In this document: positions 42,197-51,800 of the stretch, piece by piece
Layout: every line of letters begins with the position of its first letter
Position numbering within the stretch: the first letter of the stretch is position 1
Assembly: GCF_000424545.1 (NCBI RefSeq)
Contig: NZ_AUKC01000024.1
Coordinates: 1 to 60,217, forward strand
Source: Butyrivibrio sp. NC3005
GTDB taxonomy: Bacteria; Bacillota; Clostridia; Lachnospirales; Lachnospiraceae
Reading direction: 5' to 3'
Length of the DNA: 60,217 nucleotides
Made by a program: the position numbers and the translations under genes
Notes under the pieces: model-generated
Databases searched by the model: none
Told to the model about the DNA's origin: nothing
Seen by the model: the letters and a program-made list of their open reading frames with translations, nothing else

Positions 42197-42753
42197 TAGT
42201 TCTCTTCCCATTTTTCGGCAAGGAGTTGTTTCAAGGTATATCCACTAGAATCTACCCATACAATATTTCCATTTACCGAATTTCCTATCAATACTTTTGC
42301 AGCGGTCGAAGGGCTCCCAAACTGGACATCTTCAGTCAAAATCCCATTTTTCATTTTGCCAGATTGCATTAGATCACGGCGCTTGTTACCTATTGAAATT
42401 GTGCAAGAGGAAGTGACAACCTCATTGTACTCTGAACCCTTATACACAATAAAACCTTTAGGCAAGACCATTCTTCCAGTAGCTTTTAATGTCTTGTATT
42501 TCAAAAACAAAAGCGTTCCAGAAGGATTCCCGTGTATCTTAGCCTTTTTTAAGCCAGGTCCTTTTTTAATTGTATCCGGCACATCATCAAAGATTTCCAC
42601 TCCAGATGTTAACAGGCGGTTTGTCAGCCAATCCACTTCATTAAGCGATAAGCCATCAGACCCTTTCTCTAAATCATCAAAGAGCAAATAACCTTTTTTC
42701 TGTGATAGAGCCTTTAATTCTATAAAGACCCTGTCTATATCGTTATTACTCAT
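42196..42753 (-). CDS. Sigma-1.1-like domain fused to DUF4357
   Basis: 185 residues. Residues about 8-58 (IELKALSQKKGYLLFDDLEK ... VDWLTNRLLTSGVEIFDDVP) match the N-terminus of the sigma factor encoded next, position for position. The rest is a DUF4357 domain: RMVLPKGFIVYKGSEYNEVV, then VQFGSPSTAAKVLIGNSVNG, VWVDSSGYTLKQL. DUF4357 occurs at the end of GIY-YIG and other defence proteins and may sense nucleic acid or modification. I infer an anti-sigma, co-sigma or sensor role. Stop overlaps the sigma start. Confidence 0.7.
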   Translation of the reverse strand: MSNNDIDRVFIELKALSQKKGYLLFDDLEKGSDGLSLNEVDWLTNRLLTSGVEIFDDVPDTIKKGPGLKKAKIHGNPSGTLLFLKYKTLKATGRMVLPKGFIVYKGSEYNEVVTSSCTISIGNKRRDLMQSGKMKNGILTEDVQFGSPSTAAKVLIGNSVNGNIVWVDSSGYTLKQLLAEKWEEN

Positions 42754-42772
42754 TAACTCATTTCACTCTTAC

Positions 42773-43312
42773 TTATGACTTATTAACACATAACTCCAGG
42801 ATATCATCACTGCTGATTTCGCTATTGAATCGATCATTAAACTCATCGATAAACTCATAAAGTCTATTTGCGAATGCCTCAGGAGTACTATCCCCTTCTA
42901 TCAGCTTTTCATAAAGAACATCTATTCCGCCTCTTACGTAACTATCAAAACGTTCTTCATCAGCAGGATCTTGACCAAAATGCCTAAAAGCCTTATCAAT
43001 TCGCTTTTCTTCATCAGGCTCATAATTAGCATCAAGAAGCATAATTAGCCAGAAATTGTACGTTAATTCCTCACTAGAGTACATTACACGATCACCCATG
43101 ACATTCTGATTATATATCTGGCCAGTCTCTGGATTTTTAAGATCATCAATGTCAGCAGTTCTTCCATATAAAAATCCAATAAGCGGTGCATTCGCATAGA
43201 CATCGACATTACGGTCTATTAGTTTTGCTTTGCTTAATTCGTCGAACACTCCTGTGAGCTGATCCACTCGAAGAGCATGCCTACCTTTAAACCTATATTG
43301 TTTATCAAACAT
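42773..43312 (-). CDS. Dnd-associated protein (dnd_assoc_4-like)
   Basis: 179 residues: RFKGRHALRVDQLTGVFDEL, VYANAPLIGFLYGRTADIDD, MYSSEELTYNFWLIMLLDAN. The build resembles the protein called Dnd system-associated protein 4, found with phosphorothioation genes. No catalytic motif is visible. Eleven bases separate it from the DndD-like gene. The assignment is from memory of the family and moderate. Confidence 0.6.
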   Translation of the reverse strand: MFDKQYRFKGRHALRVDQLTGVFDELSKAKLIDRNVDVYANAPLIGFLYGRTADIDDLKNPETGQIYNQNVMGDRVMYSSEELTYNFWLIMLLDANYEPDEEKRIDKAFRHFGQDPADEERFDSYVRGGIDVLYEKLIEGDSTPEAFANRLYEFIDEFNDRFNSEISSDDILELCVNKS

Positions 43313-43323
43313 AGCGCCCCTCC

Positions 43324-45318
43324 TTATACCAAATTAGTCTCAAACTCATTTTTCTTGTCAAACTGATGCCTTCTGCCGATCCTATTACCCATGTAATCTT
43401 CGGCTAATTCACCATCCGTATCTTTGATAAAGATAATAACCTGTTCAGCAGTCTCTGGAAGAGCCTCACAAACTGTCTTAATTCTTCTCTTATCAAACGC
43501 AGACAACGGTGCATCCATTACCAATGGATATGGTTCAGATGACAGCAACTTTGCATCATCATCACTTGCATTACGATTATCTCTAGCCATTTTGATAATA
43601 CCAGTAATGAAAGCAAAGATAACTGAAATGCTCTGTGCTGTTGAAGTCTCTACATCACCCTCATAATCATTGGCCTGAACGGTAATATGATATTTTGAAT
43701 CTATTGTTAATGATAAGCCACCTTCATAAATCTGCTTGAAAATATCATTAATCGTATCCTGCAAGCGGTTACGGATCTCTTCTTCGCTTGTACGATACAC
43801 ATTTTCCAGCTCCTCATAAATCTTTCTGGCATAAGTCAGATACATCTGAGTCTTTCTGTTCTTTTCATCAAGCAAAGTCAGATTCTGTCTCTCTGTATCC
43901 GCACGCTCGCGCTCCTTCTCAAGACCGCCACGTTCTATATTCAGCTTGTCTCTATCGTTATTACACTTATTGATAGTTTTAACGCAAATCTGAATCTCAT
44001 TATTTATGGCACGAACCTTTTCACTGACATCTTCACCACTAAGCTTTGCCTCAATCTTGTGGAGTTCATCAGTCTTATCCATAATATCATCACTCTGCTG
44101 GCTGGCAGTCGCAAGATTCTCCTGCATCTGTTCAACCAAATCCTGAAGTGCTCCCGCTCTACGTTTTGATTCCTTCTTGAAATCTGTCACATATGTACTG
44201 AGCGACTTTGGAGGAATAACATCCAGCAATGACTTCACTTTCTCATAAGGCACGGATCCTTCATCCAGATGGGTACCACAAAGGCAGATCTTCTGTCTTA
44301 ACAGGTACTCAATCGTCTTATCACGGATAAACGGAATGTCCTTACCAGAATAATCGTGTCTTGACAGAACTTCCAATGCTCTCTTAATCAAAGAAAGTGA
44401 AAAGAATGGACTCATTGAAGCATTGAAATCCTTGCACATCGTCTTATAGACTGTGGCTCTCATACGAGTAGTATTATCAATCTGCTTCTGTAAATCTTCC
44501 TTTTCTTTCTGCAGCTTTTCACCCTCGGAATACTGCTTCAGCTCTATAACTTTTTCAGATTTTCTGGTTTCCGCTGCCGCTTTCTGTACATCAAGTTCCT
44601 CTAAGGCTGCATCAATCTCTGCCAATCTTGCATTGCACTTATCTATTTTTGCAGTGTATTCCTGAATCTTAGTGTTGCTCTTTGAGTCGAAGCTCTTCTC
44701 ATAGCTGCCAATAACGCTAAGACTGCTTCTCGGATTAAAGTGACCAATAGCACTTATCATCGCATTGAGCCCCAGAAGACCTTTTACTGCCTCAGCAAAG
44801 TCAGTTGCCTTTTTACCTGTAGAAATATCCTTACTCATCTTCTCAATACGCTCTCCGTCGAAGAAGAAGTATCTGGAAAGTTCCTTAGGCAGAATACTCT
44901 TAACCTCAGCCTCGCACTGGGACTTTTTAACGTAAGAAGTATTACCGCTGGCATCCTTAATTGCAATATCGAATACGGTATTATCACCTTTTACATTGTT
45001 TGAATAGTCCTTGTGATATGCCTGCTCTCTTATGAGGGTATAGTCAACTTCACCATGTCTAAGAGCCAAGGTTACACGAACCTTCTCTTCAGAGCCAGGA
45101 GTCATTTCTGTGGCTACCATTTTATTCAGAATAATCTTGTCAGAGAACTCTGTTTCTCCATACAGGCACCAAAAAAATGCCTGAGCAAACGTAGTTTTAC
45201 CTGTTCCGTTTTCACCAATGATGATGGTTACATTTTTGCCGCCTTCTCCCTGGGCAAAATCAATGGACTCATTGCGAAACTGGCGGAAGTTCTCAAGTTT
45301 TATTGATTTAAGTAACAT
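43324..45318 (-). CDS. dndD: DndD-like SMC/Rad50-type ATPase
   Basis: 664 residues, the usual length of DndD. N-terminal ATPase half with FRQFRNESIDF and Walker A GENGTGKTT at 35-43; two coiled-coil arms (about 215-290 and 395-510) around a CxC zinc-hook-like turn (KICLCGTHLDEG); C-terminal half with the signature-like TAQSISVIFAFITGIIK, and Walker B PLVMDAPLSAFD. In Dnd systems DndD works with DndC and DndE to nick or open DNA for sulfur insertion. Overlaps the small gene upstream by 19 bases. Confidence 0.85.
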   Translation of the reverse strand: MLLKSIKLENFRQFRNESIDFAQGEGGKNVTIIIGENGTGKTTFAQAFFWCLYGETEFSDKIILNKMVATEMTPGSEEKVRVTLALRHGEVDYTLIREQAYHKDYSNNVKGDNTVFDIAIKDASGNTSYVKKSQCEAEVKSILPKELSRYFFFDGERIEKMSKDISTGKKATDFAEAVKGLLGLNAMISAIGHFNPRSSLSVIGSYEKSFDSKSNTKIQEYTAKIDKCNARLAEIDAALEELDVQKAAAETRKSEKVIELKQYSEGEKLQKEKEDLQKQIDNTTRMRATVYKTMCKDFNASMSPFFSLSLIKRALEVLSRHDYSGKDIPFIRDKTIEYLLRQKICLCGTHLDEGSVPYEKVKSLLDVIPPKSLSTYVTDFKKESKRRAGALQDLVEQMQENLATASQQSDDIMDKTDELHKIEAKLSGEDVSEKVRAINNEIQICVKTINKCNNDRDKLNIERGGLEKERERADTERQNLTLLDEKNRKTQMYLTYARKIYEELENVYRTSEEEIRNRLQDTINDIFKQIYEGGLSLTIDSKYHITVQANDYEGDVETSTAQSISVIFAFITGIIKMARDNRNASDDDAKLLSSEPYPLVMDAPLSAFDKRRIKTVCEALPETAEQVIIFIKDTDGELAEDYMGNRIGRRHQFDKKNEFETNLV

Positions 45319-45473
45319 TGCACTTCCTCCTCAATTTTCTTCTTAATCCATGCCACCATCTGAGAATCATTCATTGTTCTCGTTTTCAGATTCATGTTTT
45401 CCTTAATGATGATTGATCGCTTTAGGCGCTCTATGGCCTTGCTATCAACCTGGATTTCGCCGTTATCACTCAA
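45300..45473 (-). CDS. Small basic/acidic protein between helicase and DndD
   Basis: 57 residues, MSDNGEIQVDSKAIERLKRS ... NDSQMVAWIKKKIEEEVQCY. The best start is TTG at 45473: AGGAGG lies 9 bases upstream, inside the end of the helicase gene; the upstream TTG at 45494 has no site. The helical pattern resembles a ribbon-helix-helix or a minimal DndE-like partner, but DndE proteins are about twice as long and I cannot confirm it. Overlaps genes on both sides, so it is tightly co-translated. Confidence 0.7.
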   Translation of the reverse strand: MSDNGEIQVDSKAIERLKRSIIIKENMNLKTRTMNDSQMVAWIKKKIEEEVQCYLNQ

Positions 45474-47676
45474 AATCTTCACCCTCCTTTTCAAGATCTG
45501 TATCGTTAAGATGATAAGCCTCCTGGATGTCCCAGATCAGGTTGTTTGCCAGCATCGAATTTAATGCCAGCCTACCAAATTCCTTAATCCGGGCAAGCTC
45601 ATTTTTCACCAATGTCTTATCCCTATTCGCTTGCTCAATCGTCAACCCTGACACTGAGTCAAGCGGTCTAGGAAGAGTAACAAAATCATATATTTCCGCA
45701 AATGGCTTATTATCCGCTTTACGGAGCACTCTACCTCTACGCTGTATGTATTCCTTAGGATTCGTTGTACTTGCCAGTATAAAGGCAGTTCGTATGCCTG
45801 GTATATTAACACCTTCATCCAGACACTTTATCGCTACAATAGCCTGCAGCTTGCCACCGTCCTGGAAATGCTCTTTAATCAACGCACGCTCTTCCATATT
45901 TTCTTCTGAGGTAAAACGCGCTACGCTCATATTTAGTTCATTTCCAAGAATCTTGGTAACTGCTTCTATCTGCCTGATATCACTTTCGTCATCTGATGAT
46001 GTATCGCTATCGTCTATCACCCTCGTAGCTCCACAGTACACCAGAATATTATTATCATCTTTGTAAGGAGTGATTTCTCGCTTCAGAGCCTCCAGTTTTT
46101 GCATCGCTCCTGCAACAACCCTGGATCTCTTTAGTGCAAGGATTTCTCCTCGCTTGTTTAATTTATACTTTCCATGCTTGTCCTTTATCATGCACTTGGA
46201 CATCTCATAAGAAAGCTGTTCATAGGATTCCAGCTCAAGCTCACTCAGGTAAACAAGAACCGGATAGTATTTATAAGGAGTCAGTTTATCTTCATCAATA
46301 GCTCTTTCCAGAGGATATTCAATACATTTCTTTCCAAAGAAGCTATATAAAAGTGCTGTGCCCTCGTCATCTCTATGTCTTTCGAGTGTTGCTGATAATG
46401 CCAGCCTGTAAGCAAACCTGTCATCCAAATGCTTGGCATAGCTTCTTGCTCCAAAATTATGAGCCTCGTCAACCACCAGCAAAATCGGACTCTTGATTTT
46501 ATCTATTCTCTCCTGAAAGTCAGGACTTGCAAACGTAACATTCGTTGTCACCACACAGAGGAATCTTTTATCTTTTCTGATTTTCTGATCTGTTATTGCC
46601 TTAGAGAATTTCTTTCTCCAATCCTTGTGGGCTGGATCACCATAAGCGATAATAGGCTTCATGTTGAATTTGACAATATCCTCAACCCACTGCTCTACCA
46701 GATGCTTATATGGAGCAACAATAATTACAGCAAGCTCATCATTAAGATCTTCTGAAAGTTTTGAAATGGCACCAAGACCGGTATAGGTTTTTCCTGTACC
46801 CGTTGCCATATCAAAAATTCCTCGATAGTTTTCACCTACCCAGGCAGCAATAGCTTCCTTCTGATATTCATGCAACTCAACATCTGCCGGTATTCTTGCT
46901 CCTACCTGAGCTCCAGAAGAATCGCTCATCCCTTGCAACATACTTCCATAAGCAAGGATTCTTCTTTTGAACTGCTCATGATCAATATCAAAATTGGGAT
47001 CCTTTCTCCTGTATTTCTCTATAAGTACATCGGAAATATTTGGAAATTCCAAAACCTTTAAGCTTGGCTCAACATTATTCCACATGGAATAAAAGGCATT
47101 TTCCTTTAACTTAACTCTATCAGCTTCAGCCTCGTTCCAATCACAGAACACATCTATAGTCTCATAATTGATGGACATCGCTGTCATAGACTCATTCATG
47201 GATCCAGAAAAGGCAACACGATTTCCGTCTTTATCTTCAAGAATTCCCATCTTCTCATGGTACATTCCAATTTCATTGTCCTTATCAGTATAGGCAATGC
47301 GAATATCAAGGATTCCGTCTGATATAAGATGTGCCAGAAGATTCAAGCGTTCCATAGAATAGTAATCCTCATGCTCATCAGACAACTGACGTATGAGTGC
47401 TCCCTCTATTATCTTCTGCCTGTTCTCATATCCTTCCTTGATAGCCTGAATATCGTCATCAGACAAATACGGTGAGGCAACTATTTCAATCTTTCCGCCA
47501 CCTTTAGCCATATCAGCTATTCCCTTTGATATCTCGACAAGGGCTGAAGACGAAAAGAATCCCACAGCACGCTTATATGATGTTGACTCATGAAGCAGCG
47601 GAATATAAAAATCCTGCACCACATTATCAATCAAGGACCGGTATTCGCTTTTTATTATCTTGTCCTTTAAGCTCAC
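45466..47676 (-). CDS. Phospholipase D-type nuclease fused to SF2 helicase
   Basis: 736 residues. N-terminal PLD-like domain (YKRAVGFFSSSALVEISKGI; HKD motif H140-x-K142-x-x-x-x-x-D with SGSMN following). Then an SF2 helicase/translocase: Walker A ATGTGKT at 291-297, DEAH at 403-406, LALSATLER (motif III), and the C-terminal RecA domain with IVAIKCLDEGVNIPGIRTAF and QRRGRVLRKA (motif VI). It resembles the Dnd phosphorothioation system restriction enzymes. Likely the DNA-cutting arm that recognises unmodified (or modified) DNA. Ends in a sequence serving as ribosome binding site for the next gene. Confidence 0.85.
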   Translation of the reverse strand: MSLKDKIIKSEYRSLIDNVVQDFYIPLLHESTSYKRAVGFFSSSALVEISKGIADMAKGGGKIEIVASPYLSDDDIQAIKEGYENRQKIIEGALIRQLSDEHEDYYSMERLNLLAHLISDGILDIRIAYTDKDNEIGMYHEKMGILEDKDGNRVAFSGSMNESMTAMSINYETIDVFCDWNEAEADRVKLKENAFYSMWNNVEPSLKVLEFPNISDVLIEKYRRKDPNFDIDHEQFKRRILAYGSMLQGMSDSSGAQVGARIPADVELHEYQKEAIAAWVGENYRGIFDMATGTGKTYTGLGAISKLSEDLNDELAVIIVAPYKHLVEQWVEDIVKFNMKPIIAYGDPAHKDWRKKFSKAITDQKIRKDKRFLCVVTTNVTFASPDFQERIDKIKSPILLVVDEAHNFGARSYAKHLDDRFAYRLALSATLERHRDDEGTALLYSFFGKKCIEYPLERAIDEDKLTPYKYYPVLVYLSELELESYEQLSYEMSKCMIKDKHGKYKLNKRGEILALKRSRVVAGAMQKLEALKREITPYKDDNNILVYCGATRVIDDSDTSSDDESDIRQIEAVTKILGNELNMSVARFTSEENMEERALIKEHFQDGGKLQAIVAIKCLDEGVNIPGIRTAFILASTTNPKEYIQRRGRVLRKADNKPFAEIYDFVTLPRPLDSVSGLTIEQANRDKTLVKNELARIKEFGRLALNSMLANNLIWDIQEAYHLNDTDLEKEGEDFE

Positions 47677-47686
47677 AACAATCCTC

Positions 47687-48841
47687 CTACAGCTCTGAAT
47701 CTATATAATCCAAAGCTTCTTCTAACTCTGCAAAATCTTTATCTGTTGTAAAATAATTAACACTGAATCTGATAGTCCCCGCTGGGAATGTTCCCATGAA
47801 CTGATGTGCCAGCGGTGCACACTGTAGCCCTGTTCTGACAGCGATTCCACACCTGTCAAACACAGGTCCTGCACTGTCGCTGCTTATTCCCTCTATGGTG
47901 CAAGAAACTATTCCTACATAATTACATGAGTCATAATTCCCAATGATTTTAATATAGGAGTATCTGCCTAAAAGGTCTATCAGCTTCTTTCTATTTTCAG
48001 CCTCTTTTTCTCTTATGGCATCGATAGTAACCTGTGCTGACCATCCAAGGGCTGCATTTAATCCTGCTATACCAGCAATGTTCAGAGTCCCCATCTCATA
48101 TTTCTGAGGTAGATCTTCTGGCATGTCCTGATTTGCAGATTCATATCCAGTACCGCCAAATATTACTGCGGGAAATTTCACCGATGGATTCATCACAAAT
48201 CCAGATATTCCAGTTGGGCCATACAATGTTTTATGTCCTGCAAATACAGCAAAATCTATAGTAGTAAGGCCTACGTTCAAATCTACCAACCCAGCAGTCT
48301 GTGCCATATCCACAAGGGTTATGGCTTCGTACTTCTTAGCCAGCGCAAAAATATCCTCTACTGGCGCGATAAGTCCAAACACATTGCTTGCATGACTAAC
48401 TATAACAAAATCAGGTTTAACAGTATCAAACTGATATCTGATTTTTTCCAGGTCATACACCATATCCTTTGAAACAGTCAACTGTGTGACCTTGATTTTC
48501 CCCTGCTCTTCAAAATGATGAAGTGTTCTGGTAACTGCATTATGCTCAAAGGGGCTGATATAAATATTAACAGCTCCTTTTTCAATAATGCCCTGAATAA
48601 TAATATTCAAAGCTATTGTTGCCGTTGGTTCAAAGACAACCTGCTTTGCCTGGCAGTGCAGGAGCTCTTGGATCTTCTTTCGTGTATCTCCAATTAAGGC
48701 TCCTGCGCTCTGCGCAAGCTTATAGTTTCCACGTCCAGCGTTTGCTCCGCTGGAACGATAAAAGCTATCCATGAAGTCATAGACGCAATCCGGCTTTGGG
48801 TATGTAGTTGCAGCATTGTCAAAATATGCCACTTGTAACAC
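47687..48841 (-). CDS. dndA: Cysteine desulfurase (DndA-like)
   Basis: 384 residues, PLP-dependent class V aminotransferase fold. AGRGNYKLAQSAG near 35-47; His100/Asn101 (FEHNAV); Asp178 and Gln181 (LVDMAQTAG); PLP lysine Lys204 in FAGHKTLYGP; catalytic Cys at about 341 in VRTGLQCAPLAHQFMG. It would take sulfur from cysteine to a persulfide and hand it to the PAPS-reductase-like protein. It belongs to the subgroup named cysteine desulfurase family protein, not to housekeeping IscS. Six bases from the ATPase gene upstream. Confidence 0.9.
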   Translation of the reverse strand: MLQVAYFDNAATTYPKPDCVYDFMDSFYRSSGANAGRGNYKLAQSAGALIGDTRKKIQELLHCQAKQVVFEPTATIALNIIIQGIIEKGAVNIYISPFEHNAVTRTLHHFEEQGKIKVTQLTVSKDMVYDLEKIRYQFDTVKPDFVIVSHASNVFGLIAPVEDIFALAKKYEAITLVDMAQTAGLVDLNVGLTTIDFAVFAGHKTLYGPTGISGFVMNPSVKFPAVIFGGTGYESANQDMPEDLPQKYEMGTLNIAGIAGLNAALGWSAQVTIDAIREKEAENRKKLIDLLGRYSYIKIIGNYDSCNYVGIVSCTIEGISSDSAGPVFDRCGIAVRTGLQCAPLAHQFMGTFPAGTIRFSVNYFTTDKDFAELEEALDYIDSEL

Positions 48842-48847
48842 CTCCCC

Positions 48848-51800
48848 TTAGCACATCTTCTTTAATATATCCATGAGGATCTGCCTCTTCTCCTGCTCTG
48901 AAATAGAATATCCCATGGAATCTATCTCAGACAGAATAGAATTATACAAAAGCTTTCCTCTCTTACTTGTTTCAACTCTGTCAAATCGTTTTACTTCTGA
49001 TGAACCGTCATTACTGCGGAATCTGATTTCATAAGTACTTGCTGCACTGTCTTCACTTTCAGACTCACTGCTTTGGAATTCTTCAGCAGTCTTTTTGTAC
49101 ATTGCAAGATTCTCTTTGAAACGTTCTACAGTATCATCATCCCAGTCTTCAACTCTTAGATCCGTTGCAGCCTTTGCTAATCTGGCAACAAATGTCTCTT
49201 CATCATTTGTAACTTCCTTGAAAAGTCCCAGGCACTTGTTAGTTCCATTTTCAAAAAGCTGTTCAAATACATGCGGATCCAGTGTTTCGCACCAATCCTT
49301 AATTACAGATGATAAGGATGTCCTCTTCAACTTAGCCCTATTTGCAGCGATTGAGAAGATCTCTTTGGTCTGCTTTATCAGCTCAACCTTGAGCTCAGCT
49401 ATTTTGCCATCATAATAGTTTTTAGCATTCTCAATATTCTCTGCAAGGCCTTCATTGAAATCTCTATATCCAAAGGCTTCAGGAAGTTTCTCAAACAACA
49501 GTTCATGACCGTTAAGATTCTGCTTAAGCAGTTTAACCATCTTAAGGTATCTCTTGCTTGATTCCTTATCTCCAATTCCTTTGGATTCCTTAGCATATCT
49601 TGGCAGCGACAGATACCAGCGCTTCATTGCAGACGCTGCAAAATCATAAGCACTAAGATTCTTTTCTGCCTCAATTACATAATTACTGAATATCTCAGAA
49701 AGCTTGCTTACAAATTCCTGCTTTTCAGGATTCCATTCAAGGAATACCAGTGTGTAATCCTCAGGACATGCGTTAATCATCTGTAAGGTATCAGCAGATA
49801 ATGGCAACTGTCCTAAATCATTCTGTAGAATAATGTCCTCACTAAATTCGTGAAAAACAGCTGCAATATAGATTGGAATGACTCCACTCCTAATACCTAT
49901 ATGATATTCCGGAGACGTAAGCACATTGTACAGTTGATCAAAAGATGCTGTACCCTTCTTTTTGGCATCCATGACGAAGGAAACAATTGCATCAAGCACA
50001 CCCTTCATCAGCTTATCCGATGGAGCCAGATTGATTCTGGTACCCTCCTGATCATCGAGAAGAACCTCTTTTCTTACAAGTGTGCTTCTCATAATAGACA
50101 CTTCCTGACCGGTTCCGGTAAGCCCAAGATTTGGCTCCAACACATTCCTGAGAAGTCCAGAAAGAATCTTGTTTCTGCTATTATTTGCTATTGAGGTAAT
50201 CTCATCCTTATTGATTGCCTCATTGTTAATAACAGGTGTCTCAGAGAAAATATTAAAGCAAATATCCGATGCAAGCCCTGTCAAGGCAGCCTTACGTAAT
50301 ACGCTCTTCTCTTCGCCGTTGTAAATATATGCAGACTTGTAATCTTCAGGATGAGTGTAACCACTGATAAATTCACTGATTACATCTCTTAAATCCTCAT
50401 ATATTACTTCATACTCCTCAAAAAGAACTGTATCCTCCTTCGCCTTATCTCTCAGTGCACTTACAGCTTCAAACTCCTGCAGGATGTCTCTAATTGCAGT
50501 AGCTTTCTTTGGCATAATAAAAATAAATCTATCGCATCCCTGGCTGGTCTGTAAGATTTTATTCTTTATGCCCTTGATAGACCCTGGATCCTCACAGACA
50601 ATAGCGTATACAACACCATCTGCATTGATATCCTCAGCTTTTTTCGCCCAGTCAACATGACCTTCAAGTTCCTGCTCTTCTATGAACTCAAACTCAAAGT
50701 AGCGAATCATCTCCCTCTCATCATTATATCTTGATGGATAAAGGTAGTTATCAATATTTGAGGCATTCAATGCTCTCTTCAGTGAGAATGAAGGTGACAA
50801 AGCTGCAATCGTATCTGATATTTTCTGCTCTACATCCACGCCGGATGTCTGCTTTAATTTCAGATAGTCATTACTACGCTTCAGATAAATCACATACTCA
50901 TCCTTGATAAGATGATCGATTGCAGCTTCAATCTCAGCAGGCTTGTATTCCATGCTGTAGATTCCGACAATCTCTTCCTTAATAGGCTTTAGCTTATCAA
51001 ACTGGCCAAGCAGATAGATCAAAGAAATTGTCTTTACTATCTTGCTTTCAAGAATCTGATCTTCAATCTTATCAAGAATAGTCTTTGTCAAAACATAGTT
51101 CTTATGAAGTTCTCCCGCAAAAGGCTCCTTCTGCAGAACCGGATCAAAGTAATCAAAAATAAGATCAGGAGTAATTACTCTGAAGTCCTTATCCTTTAAT
51201 CCTCTTAAGAATGCCGGTAGAGTCGATGTTCCATCGGCAGACAGGAAGGTAAATAATGTACGTTCATTCTGTGCTACACGTTCAGAAAGTCTTGGAAGAA
51301 TGAATGTTGAAACCGGATGTAACGGATAGCATTCATATATTGTTGTCATCAATTCCTTCTGATCTGTGTCGCTGAATATTGCATGCTCAGCATATCTTGA
51401 CTTCAACTGGTCAAATTGAACCTTATTATCATTCTGGAAATCTTTCCATTTATCTATGTCCTTAATGATAACAGTAGATATAATCTCATATGTCTGAGCA
51501 AAGTTATTGTTCATATGAATGTGACGAAATCTTTCAGAAACGCCACGCCAACCATCAACCTTTGCCTTTGGTAACTGGTCAATATAGTTGGATATCTCCT
51601 TGTGTGAGATAAGCAACAGATGCAACTCATTCTCACCACTTCGATTACATTTCTCAGCGAAATCCTGCAGCATCTTTGTATCACTTACAGATGCCGCTGT
51701 AATGTTAGACTCCAGGAACTTGCTGAACTCATCATAGACAACATATATTCCCAGATATCCACGCTGCTTGAGACTCTTTACAACGCTCTCATACAACTCT

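Noticed and set aside
45300..45494. DndE
   Set aside because: The protein is about half the length of DndE and lacks a pattern I can match to it, so I left it unnamed.
45527..46066. 179-residue plus-strand frame inside the helicase gene
   Set aside because: Ser/Leu-rich antisense shadow of the helicase C-terminal domain without a start signal.
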